Below are positions 48,957-57,332 of a stretch of 64,000 bases of DNA, piece after piece. A model generated the notes under the pieces. The model did not search any database. It was not told where the DNA came from and was given only the letters and a program-made list of their open reading frames with translations. The DNA is taken from positions 3,658,001 to 3,722,000 of the forward strand of contig NZ_CP020737.1 of the NCBI RefSeq assembly GCF_002097715.1. The letters are read 5' to 3'. The translations under genes were made by a program, and so were the position numbers. Each line of letters begins with the position of its first letter. Positions within the stretch are counted from its first letter, which is position 1. Origin of the DNA: Burkholderia ubonensis subsp. mesacidophila. Its GTDB lineage: Bacteria; Pseudomonadota; Gammaproteobacteria; Burkholderiales; Burkholderiaceae.

Positions 48957-49739
48957 TCACTGTTGCGACACGTCGTGGCCGAAGTACTTCTGCGAGATCT
49001 TCGCGTAAGTGCCGTCCGCCTTGAGGTCGGCGAGCGCCTTGTCGATCGCCGCGCGAAGCTCGGGGCTGCCCTTGCGGATCAGCACGCCCGACTGGTCGCC
49101 CGCGCCGGACGTGTCCGTCGCCGCGATCTTCAGCTTCGCGTCGGGCTTGTGCTTGCGGAAGTCGAGATACGACAGCGAATCGTTGACCGTCGCGTCGACG
49201 CGCCCCGACGTCAGCAGGTCGATCGCCTCATTGAAGCCCTGCACCGCGACGACGTCCGCGCCGTGCGCGGCGGCGAGCTTGCCGAAGTTGCTCGTCAGCG
49301 TGTTCGCCGACTTCCGGCCTTTCAGGTCGTCAAACGAGCGGATCGCCGCGTTGTCCGAGCGCACGATCAGCACGGCGCGCGACGTGATGTACGGCGCCGA
49401 GAAGTCGTACTTCGCCTTGCGCGCGTCGGTGATCGCCACTTCGTTGACGACCGCGTCGTAACGATTCACGTCGAGGCCCGCGATCAGCCCATCCCACTTG
49501 CCTTCGACGAACTGCGGCTTCACGCCGAGTCGCTGCGCGATCGCGGTCGCGAGGTCGACGTCGAAGCCCGTCAGCCGGCCCGTCTCGTCGTGATACGTGA
49601 ACGGCGCGTACGTGCCTTCGGTGCCGACCCGGAACACCCCGGACGACTTGATGTGCGAAAGGTCGTCTGCGGCGAAAGCGTTCGCAGCCGCAACAACCGG
49701 CAGCAACGCGACAAGCAGCATGGAGCGGATGAGTTTCAT
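48957..49739 (-). CDS. Periplasmic amino-acid-binding protein (cystine-like)
   Basis: 260 residues. Signal peptide cut after ANAFA (about residue 23). Family 3 solute-binding fold with YAPFTYHDETGRLTGFDVDLATAIA near the start and the ligand-binding Arg in VNEVAITDARKAKYDFSAPY region. Similar to FliY/TcyJ, so cystine or another polar amino acid is likely. First gene of the transporter operon. Confidence 0.92.
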   Translation of the reverse strand: MKLIRSMLLVALLPVVAAANAFAADDLSHIKSSGVFRVGTEGTYAPFTYHDETGRLTGFDVDLATAIAQRLGVKPQFVEGKWDGLIAGLDVNRYDAVVNEVAITDARKAKYDFSAPYITSRAVLIVRSDNAAIRSFDDLKGRKSANTLTSNFGKLAAAHGADVVAVQGFNEAIDLLTSGRVDATVNDSLSYLDFRKHKPDAKLKIAATDTSGAGDQSGVLIRKGSPELRAAIDKALADLKADGTYAKISQKYFGHDVSQQ

Positions 49740-50072
49740 GGCACGGACCCCGAATGATTGGACAACGTGATCGATCTCGCCGGCACGGCCTGCCGCGCGA
49801 GCGGTCCGCGAATTCTACCGATGGCCCGATGGCCGGCAAAAACGCAAATCGGCTAACGATATGAGCGTGTCGAATAACGCGCGGGCCGCGTCACGACGGC
49901 TTGCGCCGGCCTCTCCGCCATAACGTCAGATGAAAGCGCGCACGACGACGCGTTACGGGTGGTTACAGAAGCGACAACGCGGTATCACCCGCGCGACGGC
50001 GGCTACGTACCATTGAAACAAGATCAAGTTGATGGTTCGCAGGCCGATCGGCCGCGAACGGAGCGAAGGAAG
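49740..50072. other. Divergent intergenic region
   Basis: About 330 bases between the binding-protein gene (minus) and the small exported protein gene (plus). It must hold promoters for both, but I cannot assign boxes and see no repeat or small RNA. Confidence 0.4.
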
Positions 50073-50351
50073 ATGAAGCGAATCCTGTTGTCCGGCGTCA
50101 TTGGCATCGCGGCGGCCTGCCTGTCGGCAAGCGCATTCGCGCATGCCGACATCGGTGTGTACTTCGGCGTGCCGGGCCCGGTGATCGAAGCGCCGCCTCC
50201 GGTGGTCTACGCACCGCCGCCTGCCGTCTATTACGAACCAGCGCCCGCCTACTACGGCCCGTACTATGGCGAATACCGCTACCGCCACTGGCACGACAAC
50301 GGCTGGCATCGCGGCTGGCGCCATCACCATCACGGCGATGACGACGATTGA
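50073..50351 (+). CDS. Small exported Tyr/Pro/His-rich protein
   Basis: 92 residues, ATG 50073 with GAAGGA upstream. A strong signal peptide (MKRILLSGVIGIAAACLSAS, cut after AFA) leaves a mature chain of about 69 residues with PPPVVYAPPPAVYYEPAPAYYGPYY and a tail WHRGWRHHHHGDDDD. The clustered His and Asp suggest metal binding in the periplasm or cell surface. I know of similar YXXP-type Burkholderia hypotheticals but no function. Confidence 0.78.
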   Translation: MKRILLSGVIGIAAACLSASAFAHADIGVYFGVPGPVIEAPPPVVYAPPPAVYYEPAPAYYGPYYGEYRYRHWHDNGWHRGWRHHHHGDDDD

Positions 50352-50437
50352 CCGCCGCCCGCGGGCCGTGACGGCCGCGCACCGCCGGGGGACATCGCAC
50401 CGCGCGCCGACGATGAGGCGTGCGCGCGGTGCCGCGT

Positions 50438-51892
50438 TTACCACGGCAGCGAATACGTCTTCGTATTCGTGAAGCTCTTCATCGCTTCCTGCACGCCTTC
50501 CTTGTAGCCGAGCCCCGAATCCTTCACGCCGCCGAACGGCGTCAGCTCGAGCCGATACCCGGGCACCTCGCGCACGTTCACGCTGCCGACTTCCAGCTCG
50601 GTGATGAAGCGCGTGATGTAGTCGAAGCGGTTCGTGCAGATCGACGACGACAGCGCATAGTCGGTGCTGTTCGACATCCGGATCGCGTCGTCGATATCGC
50701 GAAAGCGCATGATCGGCGACACCGGCCCGAACGTCTCGTGCTTCACGAGCGGCATGTCGGGCGTCACGCGATCGACGACCGTCGGCGCGTACAGCGCGCC
50801 GTCGCGCACGTTGCCGGCCAAGAGCCGCGCGCCGCGCGCGAGCGCGTCGTTCACCTGCTGCTCGCAGAACCGCGCGGCCGCCTCGTCGATCACCGTGCCC
50901 ATGTCGATCGACGGATCGGCCGGATTGCCGTACGGCCACGCGCGCGTCTTCTCGACCACCAGCTCGGTGAAGCGGTCGGCGACCGCCTCGTGCACGAGCA
51001 TCCGCTTGATCGCGGTGCAGCGCTGCCCGGAGTTCTTGTACGAACCCGACACCGCGAGCGTGCTCGCCTCGTCGAGGTCGGCGTCTTCCATCACGATGAT
51101 CGGATCGTTGCCGCCGAGCTCGAGCACCGCGCGCCGATAGCCCATCCGCGCGGCGATCGACTTGCCGATCGACACGCCGCCCGTGAACGTGATCAGGTCG
51201 ATCGCCGGATTCGTGATCAGCTCGTCGGCGATCTCCTTCGGATCGCCGGTGATCACCTGCAGCATCTGCGGCGGCAGGCCCGCTTCGTAGAGGATGTCCG
51301 CGAACAGGCAGCACGACAGCGGCACCTTCTCCGACGGCTTCACGACGATCCGGTTGTTGGTGGCGACCGCCGGCACGATCTTGTGCGCGACCTGGTTCAT
51401 CGGATGGTTGAACGGCGTGATCGCCGAGATCACGCCGAGCAGCGGCTCGCGCTGCGTGTACACGCGGCGCTTCTTGCCGTGCGGCGTCAGATCGCACGAG
51501 AAGATCTGCCCGTCGTCCTTCAGCACTTCGCCCGCGCCGAACGTCAGCACGTCCGCGACGCGGCCCGCTTCGTACGTCGAGTCCTTGATGCACAGCCCGG
51601 CTTCCGCGGTGATCAGCCGCGCGATCTCGGCGGTGCGCGCGCGCACGAGGTCGGCCGCGCGGCGCAGGATCGCCGCACGGTCGTGGCGCGTGAGCTGCGG
51701 CCGGTACGCGTGGGCGACCGCGAACGCGCGCCGCACGTCGTCGAGCGTCGCTTTCGGCACGGTGCCGACCCGCGCGCCGTCGTACGGATTGCGCACGTCG
51801 ATCGTCGCGTCGCGGCGAATCCGTTCGCCGTCGATCCGCAACGCTTCGTGACGGATCTCGCCGATGTCCGTCGATGCTGCCGTGGCGTTCAT
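50438..51892 (-). CDS. phnY: Phosphonoacetaldehyde dehydrogenase
   Basis: 484 residues from ATG 51892, with GAGG 8 bases upstream. Aldehyde dehydrogenase fold: ITPFNHPMN, FTGGVSIGK, catalytic Glu in VLELGGNDP (about 257), and catalytic Cys in SGQRCTAIKRMLVHE (about 292). Sequence and location beside phosphonoacetate hydrolase point to oxidation of phosphonoacetaldehyde to phosphonoacetate with NAD. Follows phnA by 29 bases in the same direction. Confidence 0.88.
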   Translation of the reverse strand: MNATAASTDIGEIRHEALRIDGERIRRDATIDVRNPYDGARVGTVPKATLDDVRRAFAVAHAYRPQLTRHDRAAILRRAADLVRARTAEIARLITAEAGLCIKDSTYEAGRVADVLTFGAGEVLKDDGQIFSCDLTPHGKKRRVYTQREPLLGVISAITPFNHPMNQVAHKIVPAVATNNRIVVKPSEKVPLSCCLFADILYEAGLPPQMLQVITGDPKEIADELITNPAIDLITFTGGVSIGKSIAARMGYRRAVLELGGNDPIIVMEDADLDEASTLAVSGSYKNSGQRCTAIKRMLVHEAVADRFTELVVEKTRAWPYGNPADPSIDMGTVIDEAAARFCEQQVNDALARGARLLAGNVRDGALYAPTVVDRVTPDMPLVKHETFGPVSPIMRFRDIDDAIRMSNSTDYALSSSICTNRFDYITRFITELEVGSVNVREVPGYRLELTPFGGVKDSGLGYKEGVQEAMKSFTNTKTYSLPW

Positions 51893-51921
51893 GTATGAGT
51901 CCTCGTCCGGATGCGCGCGCG

Positions 51922-53260
<1,339 letters not shown>

Positions 53261-53409
53261 CATGCAGAGAACAGAATGCAAAGCGCCGGACGGCCTGAGC
53301 AACGACTTCGGCATGTTTTATCGGGAGGTCAAAAAGCGCGGCTACCTTCCGTATCCGGCCGTGCGCGACACAGCCGCCTTTCCATTCTTGCGATACGACT
53401 GATCGACTG

Positions 53410-54798
53410 ATGCGTCCCTTCTGGATCGAACAAGCGCTGTTCCACGACGGCGATCTCGCCCCTGCGCTCCAAGGCGCGACGCAGGCCGACGTCTGCATCG
53501 TCGGCGGCGGCTTCACCGGCCTGTGGACCGCGATTCAGGCGAAGCAGCACAACCCCGCGCTCGACGTCGTGATCCTCGAAAGCGACCTGTGCGGCGCGGG
53601 CGCGAGCGGCCGCAACGGCGGCTGCCTGCTCACGTGGTCAGCGAAATTCCTGACGCTGCGGCGCCTGTTCGGCGAAGCCGAGGCGATCCGGCTCGTGAAG
53701 GCATCCGAAGCAGCCGTGCAGCACATCGCCAATTTCTGTCGCGATCACGGCATCGATGCGGAACTGCGCGTCGACGGCACGCTGTACACCGCGACGTCGC
53801 CCGCCCAGGTCGGCACGCTCGCGCCGGTGCTCGACGCGCTCGCCGCGTGCGGCATCCACAGCTACGCGCCGCTTCCGCCGGCGGAAGTCGCACGCCGCTC
53901 GGGCTCGGCGCGCAACCTCGACGGCGTGTACTCGCCGATCGCCGCGACCGTGCATCCGGGCAAGCTCGTGCGCGGGCTGCGCCGCGTCGCGCTCGCGATG
54001 GGCATCCGCATCCACGAGCGCACGCCGATGCTCGACTTCACGCCGGGGCCGCCGGCCGTCGTGCGCACGCCGGCCGGCAGCGTCACCGCGGGCAAGCTCG
54101 TGTTCGCGATCAACGCGTGGATGGCGAGCCGCTTCCCGCAGTTCGCGCGCACGATCGCGGTCGTGTCGAGCGACATGGTCATCACCGAGAAGTGTCCGGA
54201 ATTGCTCGCGAGGACGGGGCTCGCCGACGGCGTGTCGGTGCTCGATTCGCGGATCTTCGTGTACTACTACCGCAGCACGCCGGACGGGCGGCTGATGCTC
54301 GGCAAGGGCGGCAACACGTTCGCGTGGCGCGGCCGCATCGCGCCGGTGTTCGACCAGCGCTCGCCCTACGAGGCGCAGCTCACGCAGAGCCTGCGCGAAT
54401 TCTTCCCGTCGCTCGCCGGCGTGCCGATCACCGCAAGCTGGAACGGCCCGTCGGACCGCTCGGTGACGGGCTTCCCGTTCTTCGGCCGCCTCGACGGCGC
54501 GCCGCACGTGTTCTATGGCTTCGGCTATTCGGGCAACGGCGTGGGGCCGACCTACATGGGCGGGCAGATCCTGTCGTCGCTGGTGCTCGGCCTCGACAAC
54601 GCGTGGACGCGCAGCCCGCTCACGCGCGGCCCGCTCGGCCAGTTCCCGCCGGAGCCGTTGCGCTACGTCGGCTCGCATGTCGTGCGCAACGCGATTCGCC
54701 GCAAGGAGCGTGCGGAGGATGCGAACAGGCGGCCGTGGATTGTCGATACTTGGCTTTCCGGGTTTGCGAGCGCGGCGGGGAAAGCGGACAAGGCTTGA
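53410..54798 (+). CDS. FAD-dependent oxidoreductase, putative aminophosphonate oxidase
   Basis: 462 residues. DAO-type flavoprotein: dinucleotide motif VCIVGGGFTGLWTAIQA (about 28-44), GASGRNGGCLLTWS, and C-terminal HVFYGFGYSGNGVGPTYMGG. It matches the kind of flavoenzyme found in aminoethylphosphonate loci (putative aminophosphonate oxidoreductase). The likely role is oxidative deamination of 2-aminoethylphosphonate or an N-methylated form to phosphonoacetaldehyde, feeding PhnY and PhnA; this substrate is inferred from context. Divergent from phnA-phnY, under the overlapping promoters. Confidence 0.85.
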   Translation: MRPFWIEQALFHDGDLAPALQGATQADVCIVGGGFTGLWTAIQAKQHNPALDVVILESDLCGAGASGRNGGCLLTWSAKFLTLRRLFGEAEAIRLVKASEAAVQHIANFCRDHGIDAELRVDGTLYTATSPAQVGTLAPVLDALAACGIHSYAPLPPAEVARRSGSARNLDGVYSPIAATVHPGKLVRGLRRVALAMGIRIHERTPMLDFTPGPPAVVRTPAGSVTAGKLVFAINAWMASRFPQFARTIAVVSSDMVITEKCPELLARTGLADGVSVLDSRIFVYYYRSTPDGRLMLGKGGNTFAWRGRIAPVFDQRSPYEAQLTQSLREFFPSLAGVPITASWNGPSDRSVTGFPFFGRLDGAPHVFYGFGYSGNGVGPTYMGGQILSSLVLGLDNAWTRSPLTRGPLGQFPPEPLRYVGSHVVRNAIRRKERAEDANRRPWIVDTWLSGFASAAGKADKA

Positions 54799-55041
54799 TG
54801 TGCGGGTCATGAAGGCGCGCTGAGCACCGCACCGAGCGTGGTCGGGGCCACTGTCGTGAGGCTCGCACCGGCCCGTGATTGGCCTGGCGATGCCGGTGGC
54901 ATGTGGTGCTGCGATCTTTGTGCAAAAAAACCGATCGGCCAAGACCCATGCAGGATTGATGGCGGCCGCCCGCTAAACTACTGCGGGCGGCGGGTTGATT
55001 GCGGAAGTGTTGGCCGCCAAGCCTGAGGACAGAGTGTTTTA

Positions 55042-55434
55042 ATGGAAAATTACACGCGGGACGATCTGGTTGCGTTTATCCGGCAGGAGGCCTGCATGCC
55101 TCCCAAGAAGCCCATTACCGACGACATGAATGTTGTGCATTCTTTGGGCCAACACGGAGATGACGCCAATGATTTTATGGAAAAGTTCTTCGAAACCTTC
55201 ACAGTGAAGCGGGGCGACTACGATTTTTGCCGCTACTTTTTCATGGAAGGAGAGGGATTCATCTCGCATCTTTTCAAAAAACACATACTGAGAAAACCTC
55301 ACTCACTAAAAAGAGAGACAATGACAGTCGGAATGCTCCACAAGGCGGCCCTCAACCGAAAATGGGATTGCGAGGCTCTGTCGGAGACCGGCTGGGTTAT
55401 GGACGATTTTTTCGACAAACAAACCGGCAAATAG
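55042..55434 (+). CDS. DUF1493 family protein
   Basis: 130 residues with lower GC than the flanks. DUF1493 features: an N-terminal helix MENYTRDDLVAFIRQEA, a GDDANDFMEKFFETFTVKRGDYDFCRYF core. Acidic, cytoplasmic, function unknown; the family recurs near contact-dependent and phage-like loci, and an immunity role is possible but unsupported. The surrounding 54.8-55.7 kb DNA looks imported. Confidence 0.78.
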   Translation: MENYTRDDLVAFIRQEACMPPKKPITDDMNVVHSLGQHGDDANDFMEKFFETFTVKRGDYDFCRYFFMEGEGFISHLFKKHILRKPHSLKRETMTVGMLHKAALNRKWDCEALSETGWVMDDFFDKQTGK

Positions 55435-55725
55435 AAGCGGGATACCACGTCAGCCAGATCAAGCACCTGCAATCCCGAACAGCTCGGCGCCCTTTCATCA
55501 TCGATGCGCCCTGTCACATGCTGATTCTCTCCCGCGCACCTTGCTGATCGCCGACAAACCACGCTCGTACATTCGACGCATCCGTACGGGGCCGGGCGCA
55601 ATTGATCGGTGCCGCTCCGGCTTGCACCAACAGCGCAATAAAATTTAATTTTATTAATGAGATTGATTTTCTCAAAAAAATTCCTTGTTAGCATTCACTC
55701 CCAATATATTTAATATGGGACCCAT
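55435..55725. other. AT-rich gap with a phnR 3' relic and a palindrome
   Basis: Contains the phnR-like relic (separate entry) and an AT-rich patch at about 55632-55725. There, AATAAAAT and ATTTTATT form a perfect palindrome with a 3-base centre (55637-55655), possibly a promoter or operator for the Tse2-like gene. Confidence 0.5.
55484..55602 (-). pseudogene. Relic of a phnR-like gene 3' end
   Basis: Read on the minus strand, about 35 codons ending at TGA 55500-55498 give RMRRMYERGLSAISKV, matching ARMRRTHEQGLPATGK in the C-terminus of intact phnR (56443-57168). The DNA homology continues past the stop to CTTTC, the right arm of the terminator at 56371-56403. Clearly diverged, with small deletions, so it is not a recent exact duplication. 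Confidence 0.75.
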
Positions 55726-56091
55726 ATGCTTCCCTCCGAATGTTTTCTATTAAGCGAGGATCTTTATCGCCTCGGCAACTCGACAAGCCCCAGATTGACT
55801 CATATCCGGCCCAGAGATATAACTGTCGTTCAGATCAACGGCGTCAATGTCGTGCAGTCAAACGGCAAGGGGATCAGTCTCTTCACCGCCGATGGCATCA
55901 TGCATCGCCCTGTTGGCGGATGGGTGTGGCGATTCAAAAAAGGGGCTCATGTTCCTGGCGATTTGAGGATCATTCCAGATGGCAAGGATCACTATGTTAT
56001 TGCCCCTGCAAGGAGCATGCCTCTTGACAAATACAAGGGACTTCTTGAAGAAATGGCCATGTCCGCCACGCGGGAATTCAACAAAAAATAG
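55726..56091 (+). CDS. Tse2-like ADP-ribosyltransferase toxin (putative)
   Basis: 121 residues, no signal peptide. The segment NGKGISLFTADGIMHRPVGG followed by GAHVPGDLRIIPDGKDHYVIAPARSM aligns by eye with the Tse2 effector of Pseudomonas aeruginosa T6SS (GTSVFDRAGVLRR, IPPDLKV, THYTIMPAKPM). This family acts inside the target cell's cytoplasm. The next gene begins 9 bases later with its ribosome site overlapping this stop codon, the usual coupling of toxin and immunity. No secretion gene is nearby, so delivery would depend on a T6SS elsewhere, or it works as a toxin-antitoxin pair. Confidence 0.7.
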   Translation: MLPSECFLLSEDLYRLGNSTSPRLTHIRPRDITVVQINGVNVVQSNGKGISLFTADGIMHRPVGGWVWRFKKGAHVPGDLRIIPDGKDHYVIAPARSMPLDKYKGLLEEMAMSATREFNKK

Positions 56092-56100
56092 GAGTTCTAT

Positions 56101-56328
56101 ATGGAAATCATGAAACTCGAACTAACAGCCAGTCAGGTCAAAATCCTCCTCGAGGCGCTTGCCGAAACAGACAAGCAATGGACCGATATCTGTAACACAT
56201 CCGACGATGAGGACGTCGTGGCCGATTACGGCAACGACCTCGTTCTGCTACGCATCGTCAGAGACGAAATCACCCCAAAGGCGGTCGCCGCATTCGGCCC
56301 CGACATCGTCAATTTCGACCGGGGCTGA
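56101..56328 (+). CDS. Candidate immunity protein for the Tse2-like toxin
   Basis: 75 residues, acidic and predicted mostly helical (KLELTASQVKILLEALAET; YGNDLVLLRIVRDEIT). Its AGGAG overlaps the toxin stop codon, 6 bases before the ATG. Size and helicity resemble Tsi2 (77 residues), although sequence similarity is not obvious. Immunity is inferred from position. Confidence 0.65.
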   Translation: MEIMKLELTASQVKILLEALAETDKQWTDICNTSDDEDVVADYGNDLVLLRIVRDEITPKAVAAFGPDIVNFDRG

Positions 56329-56370
56329 ACCCATCCGGCGCGGCAGGAAAAACGGACCGCGCTAAAACAC

Positions 56371-56403
56371 AAAGGGCACCGATCCATCGGATCGGCGCCC
56401 TTT
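56371..56403. terminator. Terminator between immunity gene and phnR
   Basis: A 14-base stem AAAGGGCACCGATC with GATCGGCGCCCTTT (one mismatch) and short loop between convergent genes, with A/T at the stem ends. Its right arm is present again in the relic at 55484. Confidence 0.85.
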
Positions 56404-56442
56404 CGTCATCGATATGCCAGCCGCGCGTCCCGCGCCCGTTGT

Positions 56443-57168
56443 TCACGTGCCCGCCTTCCCCCGCGCCGCCTTTCCCGTCGCCGGCAATCCCTGCTCGTGC
56501 GTGCGGCGCATCCGCGCGAGGCCGTGCGCGAGATGCTCGCGCACGAGCGCGACCGCCTTCTCCTCGTCGCCGCTGCCGAGCGTCTGCACGATCTTCTCGT
56601 GCTCGGACGCCGACACCGTCAGCGCATCCTCCTCGGACTCGATCGCCGCCTGCCGCAGCAGGCCGAGTTGCCGCACGAGCCGGCGATAGGTGTCGGTCAG
56701 GTGCGTGTTGCCGACGCCGACGACCATCGCGTCGTGGAACTGCACGTTGAGCTCGGTATAGCGCGTGACGTCGTGTGCCTTCGCCGCCGCCTTCATCGAC
56801 TGGATGATGCCTTTCAGCACCTTGAGCGTCTCGGGCGAGATGCGCTTCGCGAGCGCGCGCGCGACCGACTCGTCGAGCATCGCGCGCACTTCGTAGATCT
56901 CCTCGGCTTCGCGCAACGGCACGACGCGCACCGTCACGCCGCGATTCTTCTCGTTGCGCAGCAGGCCCGCCTGCTCGAGCGCGCGGAACGCTTCGCGCAC
57001 GGGGCCGCGCGACACGTTCAGCTTCGTCGCGATGTCGACTTCGTTGAGCTTCTCGCCGGGCGCGTATTCGCCGGACACGATCGCGCGCTCGAGCATGTCC
57101 TGCACGATCATCGCGAGCGACTGGCTCTGCAGGAGTTCGATGGCGTTGAGCGCGTTCGGGGAAGTCAT
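56443..57168 (-). CDS. phnR: GntR/FCD-family regulator of phosphonate use (PhnR type)
   Basis: 241 residues. Winged helix with YAPGEKLNEVDIATKLNVSRGPVREAFRALEQAGLL, then an FCD ligand-binding domain (about 90-225) with RYTELNVQFHDAMVVGVGNTH and a metal His in EHEKIVQTL. The class matches GntR proteins described as phosphonate-utilisation regulators in Burkholderia. Its upstream DNA shares ATTGTCAACA with the phn promoter region, suggesting repression of the phn genes and itself. C-terminus is Lys/Ala rich. Confidence 0.85.
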   Translation of the reverse strand: MTSPNALNAIELLQSQSLAMIVQDMLERAIVSGEYAPGEKLNEVDIATKLNVSRGPVREAFRALEQAGLLRNEKNRGVTVRVVPLREAEEIYEVRAMLDESVARALAKRISPETLKVLKGIIQSMKAAAKAHDVTRYTELNVQFHDAMVVGVGNTHLTDTYRRLVRQLGLLRQAAIESEEDALTVSASEHEKIVQTLGSGDEEKAVALVREHLAHGLARMRRTHEQGLPATGKAARGKAGT

Positions 57169-57250
57169 GGTCGGGCAGGCAGCGGGGATGCGGTGAGAAA
57201 CGGGAGCGCCTTGTCGGCGAATGCTCCGTTATATACCCGCGGCCCGACAC

Positions 57251-57260
57251 ATTGTCAACA
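57251..57260. promoter_or_regulatory. Putative PhnR autoregulatory operator
   Basis: ATTGTCAACA, identical in ten bases to the site at 53250-53259, about 83 bases upstream of the phnR start. TTGT-NN-ACA fits the half-palindromic sites of FadR-type GntR proteins. Confidence 0.55.
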
Positions 57261-57332
57261 GTTTTCAGTCTCCAAACGCCAACCCCGACGGGCCGCGATG
57301 CCCTCCGGCATCGCGGCCTGCACCGGTGCGCG

